DNA from: JBEKHI01 sp050012355
Lineage (GTDB): Bacteria > Actinomycetota > Actinomycetes > Streptosporangiales > Streptosporangiaceae
Length of the DNA: 35,274 nucleotides
NCBI GenBank assembly: GCA_050012355.1
Contig: JBEKHI010000028.1
Span: 1-35,274, forward strand
Direction of reading: 5' to 3'
Below are positions 16,342-23,789 of this stretch, piece after piece. Position 1 is the first letter of the stretch. Each line of letters begins with the position of its first letter. Made by a program: the position numbers and the translations under genes. The notes under the pieces were generated by a model. The model was not told the DNA's origin and did no database searches. It worked only from the letters and a program-made list of their open reading frames with translations.

Positions 16342-17223
16342 ATGGACCGTGATGAACTAGCCGCTTTCCTGCGGGCGCACCGGGCGACGGTGTCGCCGCG
16401 CGAGGCTGGGCTGCCTGAGTCGGGGCAGCGGCGCACGCCGGGCTTGCGGCGGCAGGAGGTCGCCCAGCTCGCGGGCATGTCCGTCGACTACTACATAAGG
16501 CTGGAGCAGGGCCGTGGCCCCAACCCGTCGGTCCAGGTGCTGTCGGCGCTGGCCCGGGCGCTGATGCTGAACGGCGACGAACGGGACTACCTGCTCCGGG
16601 TCGCCGGGCACCCCGTACAAGAGCGGATCCGCCCGTCCCGAGAGATCACCCCGGGCATTCGCGCCCTGCTTGACGGCATGCCGTCGACCCCCGCCTACGT
16701 CGTCGACGCCGCGTACAACATTCTCGCGTGGAACGATCTGGCAACGCACTTCATCGGCGACCTGTCGGGTGTGCAGGACCGCAACATGATCCGCTGGACG
16801 TTCACAGCCCCGTCCGATGACGTGCATTGGAGCAACGAGGACGCGGTGCGCTTCGCGAGGTCCACCGTCGCTGACCTGCGGGCCAGCTACGCCCGGTACC
16901 CGGGCGAGGAGGAGATCGCGTCGCTGGTCACCGAGTTGCTCGCCCTGTCGCCCAGGTTCGCCGAGATGTGGGAGTCCCGCGAGGTCGAGGTGCGCGGGCC
17001 GATGATGAAGCGCTTCGCCCATCCAGAGTTCGGTCCGCTCGAGTTCGAATGCCAGGTGCTGCACATCGCCGACACTGGGCAGCGCGTCATCGCCTACTGC
17101 GCCGCTCCCGGGTCGGCGACGGCCGCGGCCTTCGAGTCGGCGACCCGGCGCGCGCATACCGGAGACCTGTCCGGTAAAGCCCGGGGTTCCGCTGACGGGA
17201 ACAGGATCGGGCTCAGCAAGTAG
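16342..17223 (+). CDS. XRE-family transcriptional regulator with MmyB-like ligand domain
   Basis: This 293-residue protein has an N-terminal Cro/XRE helix-turn-helix (PGLRRQEVAQLAGMSVDYYIRLEQGRGPNPSVQVLSALARAL, about 34-74). Its C-terminal region (GIRALLDGMPSTPAYVVDAAYNILAWNDLATHFIGDL and following) is typical of the MmyB-like sensor in actinomycete regulators. ATG at 16342 follows a TACTAT -10-like hexamer at 16326-16331. The reading that starts at 15679 is antisense to the SDR. Such regulators are commonly divergent from an SDR gene and repress it. The last 130 bp overlap the C-terminal reading of the convergent ArsR-type gene, so the true C-terminus (…GDLSGKARG…) may be a recent extension. 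Confidence 0.92.
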   Translation: MDRDELAAFLRAHRATVSPREAGLPESGQRRTPGLRRQEVAQLAGMSVDYYIRLEQGRGPNPSVQVLSALARALMLNGDERDYLLRVAGHPVQERIRPSREITPGIRALLDGMPSTPAYVVDAAYNILAWNDLATHFIGDLSGVQDRNMIRWTFTAPSDDVHWSNEDAVRFARSTVADLRASYARYPGEEEIASLVTELLALSPRFAEMWESREVEVRGPMMKRFAHPEFGPLEFECQVLHIADTGQRVIAYCAAPGSATAAAFESATRRAHTGDLSGKARGSADGNRIGLSK

Positions 17224-17711
17224 CGGGTACGGACGGGGGCTGGAGCGTTGGCTAGCCGAGGCACGATGGCGCGCTGCAGTTCGCCGATCAGCTCGGTCAG
17301 CTCGTCGTCGGTGAGCCAGAGCGCGTGTTGCCGGTAGCCGACCAGGTCGGCGAGCGGGTCCGCCTCGTCTTGCTCGAGGTAGGCGCTGAACTCGGCGGCT
17401 AGCACAGCGAGCGCGGTGGCGAATGCGCGCCGGTGATCAGCGGCGGTCAGGGAACCGAAGGTGTCAGCGTCAACGACAGCGCGGTCCTGGCGCAGCCGGT
17501 ACCGGCGCTCCACCGCACCTCGCACCCGGTGCTCCTCGGCCACTTCCAGGATGCCCGCCGCCGCAAGCAGGTCCACGTGGCGGTAGACCATGGCCTTCGA
17601 GACGTCGGGCAGCACGGCACCTAGTTCGCCAGTGGTGAGCAGCCGCCCACCTCGCATCGCGTGCACGATCCGCAGTCGCACCGGGTGGGCCAGGAGTTCC
17701 AGGGCGTCCAT
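17094..17711 (-). CDS. ArsR-type helix-turn-helix transcriptional regulator
   Basis: The 205-residue protein starts with MDALELLAHPVRLRIVHAMRGGRLLTTGELGAVLPDVSKAMVYRHVDLLAAAGILEVAEE. This is a winged helix of the ArsR type (about 1-60), followed by a helical C-terminal part seen in actinomycete 'helix-turn-helix domain-containing' regulators that usually ends near the LFP motif (here SPILFPSAEP, about 170). The last 35 or so residues are Arg/Ala/Asp-rich, antisense to the XRE regulator, and may not be conserved. ATG at 17711 is 48 bp from the presumed start of the divergent alpha/beta hydrolase, which is its likely target. No cysteine metal-site motif is visible, so it is not an obvious metal sensor. 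Confidence 0.88.
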   Translation of the reverse strand: MDALELLAHPVRLRIVHAMRGGRLLTTGELGAVLPDVSKAMVYRHVDLLAAAGILEVAEEHRVRGAVERRYRLRQDRAVVDADTFGSLTAADHRRAFATALAVLAAEFSAYLEQDEADPLADLVGYRQHALWLTDDELTELIGELQRAIVPRLANAPAPVRTRYLLSPILFPSAEPRALPDRSPVCARRVADSKAAAVADPGAAQ

Positions 17712-17730
17712 TGGCCGCGCTACGCCGACG

Positions 17731-17743
17731 TTAAACGGTTTAG
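17731..17743. promoter_or_regulatory. Candidate ArsR-type operator
   Basis: TTAAAC-G-GTTTAG is a near-perfect inverted repeat (five of six base pairs) in the short divergent region between the ArsR-type regulator and the alpha/beta hydrolase. On the minus strand its TAACGT overlap could serve as a -10. The position suits autoregulation plus control of the hydrolase. The site is short, and no second copy was found. Confidence 0.4.
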
Positions 17744-17759
17744 CGAGCAGGCGGTCGTC

Positions 17760-18698
17760 GTGGGCTCCGGATCGCTTGTAGTCCCCGGGACGTTGAGCCT
17801 GCCGCGCGGCCGCCGTCAGCGTCCCGGCGTGGTGCTGCTGAGCGGCGGCGGGCCGTTCGACCAGGATGAGACCTACGGGGCGAACAAGCCGCTGAAGGAC
17901 GTGGCCTGGGGACTGGCCAGCCGTGGTGTCGCCGTGCTGCGCTTCGATAAGGTCACGTTCACGCACGTGACGGCCGCCGAGGAACCCGGATTCACGATGA
18001 CGGACGAATACGTGCCGCACGCGACAGCCGCCGTTCGCATGCTCCAGCAGCAGCCCGGCGTAGACGCCACGCGGGTTTTCGTGCTCGGCCACAGCATGGG
18101 CGGCAAGGTGGCGCCCCGGGTCGCGGCTGCTGAGCCGTCCGTGGCCGGCCTAGTGCTGCTGGCGGCGGACGCACAGCCGATGCAGCGTGCCGGAGTTCGC
18201 GTCATGCGTTATCTCGCCAGGCTGAACCCGGGTCCGGAGGCCGACGCCGCCATCGCAGCGGCCGAACGCCAAGCCGCTCTGGTGGACAGCCATGATCTGA
18301 CGATGGCGACTCCCGCCAGCCAGTTGCCATTCGGTTACTCGGCCGCGTACTGGCTCGACCAGCGCGGCTACGACCCGGTCCAGGCGGCGACGGCGCTCGA
18401 TAAGCCGATGCTCGTACTCCAGGGTGGTCGTGACTACCAGGTGACGGTCATGGACGACCTCGCGCGGTGGCGAACCGGTCTGGCTGACCGGCCGGATGTC
18501 ACGGTCCGCGTGTACGACGCGGACAACCACCTGTTCTTCCCAGGCGCGAACCAGTCCACCCCGGCGGACTACGACCCGCCCCAGCACGTCGACCAGGCGG
18601 TCGTCGATGACATCGCCCGGTGGCTAGCCCCACGCCAGGGATTCATGGCACGGCTCGGGATCCAGCGACGTGTCCGTTTCGTTCAATCGCCGGGCTAG
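17760..18698 (+). CDS. Alpha/beta hydrolase (serine hydrolase/esterase type)
   Basis: The roughly 312-residue protein has a complete alpha/beta-hydrolase triad: nucleophile S112 in GHSMGG, D225 in LQGGRDYQV and H257 in DADNHLFF. The oxyanion-hole strand is GVVLLSGGGPFDQDE. The insert after strand 6 (residues 140-200) would form the lid. The reading frame is open from 17661, but GTG at 17760 (VGSGSLVVPGTLSLP) with AGGCGG upstream leaves room for a divergent promoter, so it is preferred; the start is uncertain. The likely target of the adjacent ArsR-type regulator. Substrate class (ester, peptide or lactone) cannot be read from sequence. Confidence 0.87.
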   Translation: MGSGSLVVPGTLSLPRGRRQRPGVVLLSGGGPFDQDETYGANKPLKDVAWGLASRGVAVLRFDKVTFTHVTAAEEPGFTMTDEYVPHATAAVRMLQQQPGVDATRVFVLGHSMGGKVAPRVAAAEPSVAGLVLLAADAQPMQRAGVRVMRYLARLNPGPEADAAIAAAERQAALVDSHDLTMATPASQLPFGYSAAYWLDQRGYDPVQAATALDKPMLVLQGGRDYQVTVMDDLARWRTGLADRPDVTVRVYDADNHLFFPGANQSTPADYDPPQHVDQAVVDDIARWLAPRQGFMARLGIQRRVRFVQSPG

Positions 18699-18720
18699 GA
18701 ACATCCAGCATGATGGCGGC

Positions 18721-19116
18721 ATGGCTTCGGAATCCTGGCACATTAGCGAGCGCATCGACCGTCCGGCCTCCGAGGTGTATGCATACGCCTCGGACCCGGC
18801 CAATCTGCCACGATGGGCACCCGGACTAGGTAGTTCCATCGAGCAGATCGACGGGCAGTGGTTCGTGGATACCCCGGCGGAACGCGTCCGCTTCGCCTTC
18901 GCTCCGCGCAACGATCTAGGCGTTCTCGATCACTACCTCACGCTGAACTCGGATGAGGTCCTTTACATCCCGATGCGAGTGATCGCGGACGAGAGCGGCT
19001 CCGAGGTGGGGTTCACGCTACGCCGCCGCCCAGGCATGACCGACGCGGAGTTCAAAGCGGACGGCGACGCCGTGGCGGCCGACCTCGCCAGGCTCAAGGA
19101 GATCCTTGAGGGCTGA
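18721..19116 (+). CDS. SRPBCC-family (START-like) protein
   Basis: This 131-residue protein starts ESWHISERIDRPASEVYAYASDPANLPRWAPGL, the classic entry of the polyketide-cyclase/START-like fold. A DxYLTL... strand and the C-terminal helix EFKADGDAVAADLARLKEILEG follow, which close the ligand cavity. ATG at 18721 is used; an earlier in-frame ATG at 18670 lies inside the hydrolase gene. It follows the hydrolase by 22 bp and is probably co-transcribed. The fold binds hydrophobic ligands or acts as a cyclase or hydrolase partner. No specific function is assignable. Confidence 0.85.
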   Translation: MASESWHISERIDRPASEVYAYASDPANLPRWAPGLGSSIEQIDGQWFVDTPAERVRFAFAPRNDLGVLDHYLTLNSDEVLYIPMRVIADESGSEVGFTLRRRPGMTDAEFKADGDAVAADLARLKEILEG

Positions 19117-19144
19117 CAGACTCCAGCCGTGCCTTCCGCTGGCG

Positions 19145-19540
19145 TTAGCCCGCGACCTTCTTGGCTCGGTCGACCAGCCGTTCAGCGAGATCTGCTGCCT
19201 TGCGCGCGTTGGCCGAGGACAAGGGTGCTGGGTCATATTGTGCCGGGGTTTTGAAACGCAGCAGCTGGGCGAGTTGCCGGGATGCGGCACGCCCATCTTC
19301 CCCGGCACTTGCCAGCAATCCGACTGCTTCGTCGTGCTGGCCGCCGCTCCGTTCGCCGAGGAGATACCCGCAGATTGAGTCGCATGCATTGATGCCGGCT
19401 GTCACAGCGCTTCCGGCTGCGACATCCCATCGGTCAGCCAGCAAGTTGTCTTGGGCCGCGTCAAGCCAGTTGCGTGCCTTGGTCAGGTAAGCGGCGGCGT
19501 CCGCCTTGCTCACCGGGTGGTGATTGCTCCCACGCGTCAT
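19145..19540 (-). CDS. HEPN-domain protein (putative RNase toxin of MNT-HEPN module)
   Basis: This 131-residue all-helical protein, 'DAAAYLTKARNWLDAAQDNLLADRWDVAAGSAVTAGINACDSICGYLLGERSGGQHDEAV', matches actinobacterial HEPN proteins. The putative RNase motif RX4H is R64-SGGQ-H69. The tyrosine at H+2, modified in HepT-type toxins (RX4HXY), is absent here (E71). ATG at 19540 follows GAGGGCGGGG. GTG at 19513 is an alternative. Its start lies inside the nucleotidyltransferase gene (53-80 nt overlap), a coupling typical of toxin-antitoxin pairs. By family knowledge the HEPN partner is the ribonuclease and the MNT partner restrains it, probably by AMP or nucleotide transfer. Confidence 0.82.
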   Translation of the reverse strand: MTRGSNHHPVSKADAAAYLTKARNWLDAAQDNLLADRWDVAAGSAVTAGINACDSICGYLLGERSGGQHDEAVGLLASAGEDGRAASRQLAQLLRFKTPAQYDPAPLSSANARKAADLAERLVDRAKKVAG

Positions 19541-20165
19541 GCCCCGCCCTCACGAGTTCTTCGAGATCCATTCCGGCGAGCATCACGGCATCTCGGGTGA
19601 TAGACAACCAGAACTCCGCGCCGGCATCGCCTTCGCGCGTAGCGTACCTACGCAGAAAATCTTCCGCTCCGTAATCGAGAATTTGCACAGAGTTGCCAGT
19701 AAACGCCTCGGCGCCTGTCGAGAACTCGGTTAGAAGGTCTGACCAGCCCTCTGAATCGACATCGTCCGCATGAATCGCGAGCACATCGATGTCACTTGAG
19801 GGTCCGGCGGTACCGCGTGCGAAGGATCCGTATACAAGCAGTGTCAGTGGCTGCGGTTGCATGTGGCGAGCCAGCTGGCGCAGCCTGTCGATCGCCATCT
19901 GACGAATGTCTCCTAGCCTCGCGATCAAGCCGCCTGCGACATTCTCCCTATTCAGCCGGACAAGTGTGGTGCGTCCAACCTGGCGGCGCGAAACGACTCC
20001 CAGCTCCGCAAGTTCGCCAACCAGGCCTGACGCCCTCGTGCGGCCGACTTCAGCGATTTGCGCCAGTCGGCTCACTGGCAGTTCAGCTTCCACCCGTGCC
20101 AGCGCCTCAAGAAGGCGGCCTGCAGCGCCGGGTATCACCGTCTCAACCGGATGACCGAAGTCCAT
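19461..20165 (-). CDS. HTH-fused minimal nucleotidyltransferase (MNT antitoxin type)
   Basis: The 234-residue protein contains two parts. Residues about 15-75 form a winged helix-turn-helix (RLLEALARVEAELPVSRLAQIAEVGRTRASGLVGELAELGVVSRR). Residues about 105-190 form a minimal nucleotidyltransferase with the GS motif VYGSFARGTAGPSSDIDVL (G113-S114, D125, D127). The last 25 or so residues lie in the overlap with the HEPN gene. ATG at 20165 is only 7 nt after a TATATT -10-like hexamer, so the message is probably leaderless. The DNA-binding part would allow the antitoxin to repress its own operon. Confidence 0.87.
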   Translation of the reverse strand: MDFGHPVETVIPGAAGRLLEALARVEAELPVSRLAQIAEVGRTRASGLVGELAELGVVSRRQVGRTTLVRLNRENVAGGLIARLGDIRQMAIDRLRQLARHMQPQPLTLLVYGSFARGTAGPSSDIDVLAIHADDVDSEGWSDLLTEFSTGAEAFTGNSVQILDYGAEDFLRRYATREGDAGAEFWLSITRDAVMLAGMDLEELVRAGHDAWEQSPPGEQGGRRRLPDQGTQLA

Positions 20166-20167
20166 AT

Positions 20168-20183
20168 GTTCAATATACCGAAC
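20168..20183. promoter_or_regulatory. Promoter/operator of the MNT-HEPN pair
   Basis: On the minus strand a TATATT -10-like hexamer (20178-20173) sits 7 nt before the ATG at 20165. It is embedded in the imperfect palindrome GTTC-N8-GAAC (20168-20183; 12 of 16 positions symmetric). A repressor bound here would block both promoter and start codon, and the HTH of the encoded nucleotidyltransferase is the natural candidate. The -35 region is weak. Confidence 0.45.
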
Positions 20184-20225
20184 GTTGATGTTCTGAAAAC
20201 TGACGCTTTTGGTCCGACCGGAGAT

Positions 20226-20867
20226 TCAGCTGGTTTGCCAGCTGGCCAGCCAGAAGTACTCCAGGTCGGTCCAGCGCACATCGGTCCCGACGTCGGCGGT
20301 GAACTGCTCGCGTGACGGGAAGTTCTTCAGGATCTCGAAGTCGCGTCCGTCGGCCAGCATCCGGCGCTGGTAGCTGTCTCCCTCGGCGGTGGTGCGGCTG
20401 ATGGGCGTACTGCTGCCGGGCACGTAGCGGTTGTCGAGCACGATCACCGTTGCGCCGGTCCCGAGGCGGGCAGTCAGCCCGGCCAGGAACCGCGGCAGGT
20501 CCGCGCGCAGGACGTGTGACCAGAAGAAACCGATGAACGCCGTGTCGAACTCGTCGGGAACCTGGTCGAGCGCGTACGCGTCGGCGACCTGGAACGTCAG
20601 GTCCGCCGGGCCGAAGTCCCGGCCGCGTGCCACGTCAAGCGTCTGCGAGTTGATATCGGTCGCGGTGATCGCGGACGCCGATGCGGACAGCACGGCGGTC
20701 CAGTACCCAGTGCCCGCCGCGATCTCTAGCACCCGGCGGCCGGCTACAAGCCCCGGCAAAGCGGCATGAAGTTTGGCGAGATCATCTTGGCGCTCGGGCT
20801 TGGTATAGATGGCGTCGTACTCGGCGGCACGTTCCCGGTAATAACCGGTGAGGTCGTCGTGGGACAT
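20226..20867 (-). CDS. Class I SAM-dependent methyltransferase
   Basis: This is a 213-residue Rossmann-fold methyltransferase. Motif I is VLEIAAGTGYWTAVL (about 46-60), the acidic strand end is ATDINSQ (about 70-76), and motif II-like PDEFDTAFIGFFWSHV is followed by 'FLAGLTARLGTGATVIVLDNRYV'. The N-terminal YYRERAAEYDAIYTK is typical of small-molecule methyltransferases of the UbiE/Methyltransf_11/25 type. ATG at 20867 (MSHDDLTGYY) is preferred over GTG at 20873. It stands upstream of the MNT-HEPN pair on the same strand, 60 bp away, but that pair appears to have its own promoter. The substrate is unknown. Confidence 0.88.
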   Translation of the reverse strand: MSHDDLTGYYRERAAEYDAIYTKPERQDDLAKLHAALPGLVAGRRVLEIAAGTGYWTAVLSASASAITATDINSQTLDVARGRDFGPADLTFQVADAYALDQVPDEFDTAFIGFFWSHVLRADLPRFLAGLTARLGTGATVIVLDNRYVPGSSTPISRTTAEGDSYQRRMLADGRDFEILKNFPSREQFTADVGTDVRWTDLEYFWLASWQTS

Positions 20868-21064
20868 AACCACACTCTAGAAAAGGATTTCCTGCGGCGC
20901 CCGCCACCCCATCGATGGGACATTCATGGGCCTATAGCGCCAGCGATGGGCCATCGATGGGTCGGCGGGGCGGGGATCGGGGCCGCCCGGGCGGCCGGGC
21001 GGCGGGCCGGCGGGCCGGCGGGGCGGGGATTGGGGGCCGCCGCGGGGCGGCGTAGTGCTTCGGG
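20868..21064. repeat. Palindrome-rich GC tract downstream of the MoxR/DUF58 operon
   Basis: This 197-bp gap contains CCCATCGATGGG (20908-20919, perfect), CCATCGATGG (20951-20960, perfect) and GGCCGCCCGGGCGGCC (20981-20996, perfect). A run of GGCGGGCCGGCGGGCCGGCGG-like triplets reaches 21055. No credible gene was seen. It follows the last gene of the minus-strand operon, so stacked hairpins acting as a terminator are the simplest reading. It also forms the upstream region of the methyltransferase gene. Confidence 0.6.
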
Positions 21065-21607
21065 TTACGTGGGCAGGACTAGGGCGGCGGCTAGGATCGC
21101 CGCTAGGGCGGCGATTACTCGCAGTAGCGCGCCGCTGGAGCCGGTGGCGGGGGAGATCATCCCGACGCCGGCGGCCGCGGCGAGCAGGCAGACGCCGAGC
21201 AGCAGGGCGCGGGTCTGGGGGCGGAGCGCGCGTACCGGTGAACCCGACTCGGCGAGATGGGCGGCCAGCAGGTACGCGATCAGAATGAGGCCCAGGATCG
21301 CGGTGTGCCATGGGTGCGACGGGTGCAGCGCCTCCAGCCAGACGATCCCGACCACCGCGATCTCTTCCCATGGCGGCGTCCGCATCGCGTCGTGGAACCA
21401 GAGCCAGGCGCGCATTGGCGCGGACGCCAGAAACTCGTCTTCCGGCCGGGGCAGCCAGCCGATTAGCAGCCGCAGCGAACTCATCACCACGCAGAACGAC
21501 GCGACCACCATCACCGTCGCCGCCAGGCCGGTCCCGCGCCATGGCACCGCCGTCCACACGACGCACGCCACGCCGAGCAATGCCGCGGCCAGCCGCACCC
21601 TGTTCAT
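21065..21607 (-). CDS. Integral membrane protein of the MoxR/DUF58 operon
   Basis: The 180-residue protein has five hydrophobic segments: RLAAALLGVACVVWTAV, LAATVMVVASFCVVMSSLRLLIG, IAVVGIVWLEAL through ILGLILIAYLLAAHLAE, ALLLGVCLLAAAAGVGMI and LLRVIAALAAILAAALVL. The central loop (RPEDEFLASAPMRAWLWFHDAMRTPPWEE) is polar. ATG at 21607 overlaps the stop of the DUF58 gene (ATGA); the reading from 21772 is antisense-like. It is the last gene of the five-gene unit. I do not recognise a named family. Its role is presumably tied to the envelope-associated MoxR/DUF58 complex. Confidence 0.78.
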   Translation of the reverse strand: MNRVRLAAALLGVACVVWTAVPWRGTGLAATVMVVASFCVVMSSLRLLIGWLPRPEDEFLASAPMRAWLWFHDAMRTPPWEEIAVVGIVWLEALHPSHPWHTAILGLILIAYLLAAHLAESGSPVRALRPQTRALLLGVCLLAAAAGVGMISPATGSSGALLRVIAALAAILAAALVLPT

Positions 21608-22836
21608 CGCCGCGCTACCATCGGCCGCCGGGTATAGGGCGCGAGCGGCAGGTCCAGCGGCTCGTCGCCGTCCCAGTGCACGACCGGGATGCCGAGTTCC
21701 CGCAGCGAGAAGCGGATTGACTCTTGTTCCATCAGCCACACGCGTTTGGCTAGCCGGTCGGTGAAGCGCCACCGGGTCGGCGGGGTCGCGTTCAGCACGT
21801 CGATAACCAGCATCGTGAAGCCGCGTTCGCGCATGTCACGCAGTGCCTCGGTGAACCGCTGGTCGAGCAGCGGGCTGAACACGACAACCAGCGCCCCGTC
21901 GGGCAGCGCCGCTCGCGGTAGCCGCCGGAGCGTGTCGCCGCGCGCCCAGCCGCCCTCCGAGGACAGCATCGTGTCGATGATCCGGTACTGCTGCCGCTTG
22001 CCGAGCGCGGGCGCGCGCCACAGCGCGCCGCCCCACTGGTAGGTCACCACGCCCACCCGGTCCCGCGCGTCCAGGTACGTGCGCGCCGCGGCCGAAGCGC
22101 CGCGCAGGGCGAGGTCGAGGGCCGAGTTTCCCGGCTCACCCACGTCCGACGTAGCATCCACTAGCAAAACGACGTCTTGGGATCTCTCGACGGACTGCAT
22201 GTTCACCATGAGCCTGCCCCGCCGGGTGGAGGCGGCCCAGTTGATCTGGCGCTGCCGGTCGCCGGGCACGTACTCCCGTACCCCGGAGAACTCGATGCCC
22301 TCGCCGGTGGCGCGGGACGGGTGCTCGCCGAGCCGGTTTGGCAGCCTGCTGAGCACCACTCGGTCTTGCTGGGCGGCCGGGTTCGGGTAGCAATCCATCG
22401 CCGGGAGCCGTACGGTCGCCGTCCCCTCGGCCACCCGCCACCGGTCGCGCAGGGTGAGGGTGACGGTACCCGCGGGCCGCCTGCCCCATCGTTCTGGGGA
22501 AATAATGAATTTGGCTACGGTGCCGTCCTTGGTGACTCCGTCCAGTGGTTCGACGACCGGGCCTGGGTGGAGTAGCCAGGTTGCCGAGAGCTCTCCGTCG
22601 ACGGAGAGGTTGACCGCCACCTGCTCGCCCTCGAAGACCCGGCCGGAAGACAGCCCCGTGGTCACCGTGACTTCGGCGGGGCGCGGCGTGCGGGCGCCGG
22701 CCAGCAGCAGCAACGCGGGCGCCGCCAGGCCGACGAACTCGGGGCGCCGGGTGATCATCGCGAACAGCAGCCCCGCGAGCGCCAGTGTGAGCAACCGCCG
22801 GGCGTGCCGGGACAGCCGCCAGTCGACCTTCGTCAT
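21604..22836 (-). CDS. DUF58-domain (von Willebrand A-like) membrane protein
   Basis: This 410-residue protein has an N-terminal membrane anchor (RLLTLALAGLLFAMI...FVGLAAPALLLLAG, about 15-50), a beta-rich extracytoplasmic-like segment, and the DUF58 signature GIEFSGVREYVPGDRQRQINWAASTRRGRLMV. A vWA-like domain follows with a metal-site type strand VVLLVDATSDVG. ATG at 22836 overlaps the MoxR stop (ATGA). DUF58 proteins are encoded with MoxR ATPases across bacteria and are thought to be substrates or partners in assembly or maturation of envelope or metalloenzyme complexes. The specific process here is unknown. Confidence 0.9.
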   Translation of the reverse strand: MTKVDWRLSRHARRLLTLALAGLLFAMITRRPEFVGLAAPALLLLAGARTPRPAEVTVTTGLSSGRVFEGEQVAVNLSVDGELSATWLLHPGPVVEPLDGVTKDGTVAKFIISPERWGRRPAGTVTLTLRDRWRVAEGTATVRLPAMDCYPNPAAQQDRVVLSRLPNRLGEHPSRATGEGIEFSGVREYVPGDRQRQINWAASTRRGRLMVNMQSVERSQDVVLLVDATSDVGEPGNSALDLALRGASAAARTYLDARDRVGVVTYQWGGALWRAPALGKRQQYRIIDTMLSSEGGWARGDTLRRLPRAALPDGALVVVFSPLLDQRFTEALRDMRERGFTMLVIDVLNATPPTRWRFTDRLAKRVWLMEQESIRFSLRELGIPVVHWDGDEPLDLPLAPYTRRPMVARR

Positions 22837-23789
22837 ACGGGGGCCGTCTTCGGCACCGGGACGGCGGAGAGCAGGTTCTCTACCACCGAGTCGGCGGAGA
22901 CCTGGCGGACCCACAGCTCGGGCTTGAGCGTGACCCGGTGCGCGAGCGCGGGCACGGCTACCTTCTTGATGTCATCCGGGATTACGTAATCCCGGCCGTT
23001 CAGCACCGCCTCGCCGCGGGAGAGCTGCACCAGGGCCAGGCCGCCACGCGGGGACGCGCCGACCTGGACCTGCGGGTCGCGGCGCGTCGCGGTGACCAGC
23101 GCCATGATGTAATCCAGCAGGTCCGGGGAGATCTCCACGCCTTCGAGCGACTGTCGCATGGCCAGCACGCCCACCGCGTCGGTCACCGGGTTCAGGCCCA
23201 CGTTGTCGGTGGCATTTTCGACGCGGCGCTGCAGCATCGCGGTCTCGTCTGCCAGGCCCAGGTAGCCGAGGCGCAGCCGCATCAGGAACCGGTCGAGCTG
23301 CGCCTCGGGCAGCTCGTACGTGCCCTCGTACTCGATCGGGTTGTCGGTCGCCAGCACGATGAACGGCTTCGGCAGCGCTCGGGTCTCACCGTCGGCCGAT
23401 ACCTGGCTCTCGCCCATGGCCTCAAGCAGCGCGGCCTGCGTCTTCGGCGGGGTCCGGTTGATCTCGTCCGCCAGCAGCAGCTGGGTGAAGACGGGTCCCG
23501 GACGGAAGACCATCTCGCCGTTGCGCTGGTCGTAGAGCGGCGCGCCGACCACGTCCGACGGGAGCAGGTCGGGAGTGAACTGGATGCGGGCGAAATCAAG
23601 CCCGAGGGTGGTGGCGAAGCTACGGGCGATCAGGGTCTTCCCAAGCCCGGGGAGATCTTCGAGCAGTACGTGGCCGCCGGCCAGGATGCCGATCAGCACG
23701 AGTTCCAGCGTGCGACGGCGGCCGACGACCGCGCGTTCGAGTTCGTCGAGGATCCGCGTCGCGGCGCTCGCTGTCTCGGCTGGGTTCAA
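22833..23789 (-). CDS. MoxR-family AAA+ ATPase
   Basis: This is a 318-residue AAA+ chaperone-like ATPase. Walker A is EDLPGLGKTLIARSFA (about 44-59), and the PDLLPSDVVG segment follows. Walker B is LLLADEINRTPPKTQAALLEAM (about 104-125), sensor 1 is VLATDNPIEYEGTYELPEAQLDRF, and the C-terminal lid is GASPRGGLALVQLSRGEAVLNGRDYVIPDDIKKVA. The start is an unusual TTG at 23789, overlapping the stop of the preceding gene (TTGA), so initiation probably depends on translational coupling. MoxR ATPases work with vWA-type proteins such as the DUF58 product encoded next. Confidence 0.93.
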   Translation of the reverse strand: MNPAETASAATRILDELERAVVGRRRTLELVLIGILAGGHVLLEDLPGLGKTLIARSFATTLGLDFARIQFTPDLLPSDVVGAPLYDQRNGEMVFRPGPVFTQLLLADEINRTPPKTQAALLEAMGESQVSADGETRALPKPFIVLATDNPIEYEGTYELPEAQLDRFLMRLRLGYLGLADETAMLQRRVENATDNVGLNPVTDAVGVLAMRQSLEGVEISPDLLDYIMALVTATRRDPQVQVGASPRGGLALVQLSRGEAVLNGRDYVIPDDIKKVAVPALAHRVTLKPELWVRQVSADSVVENLLSAVPVPKTAPV

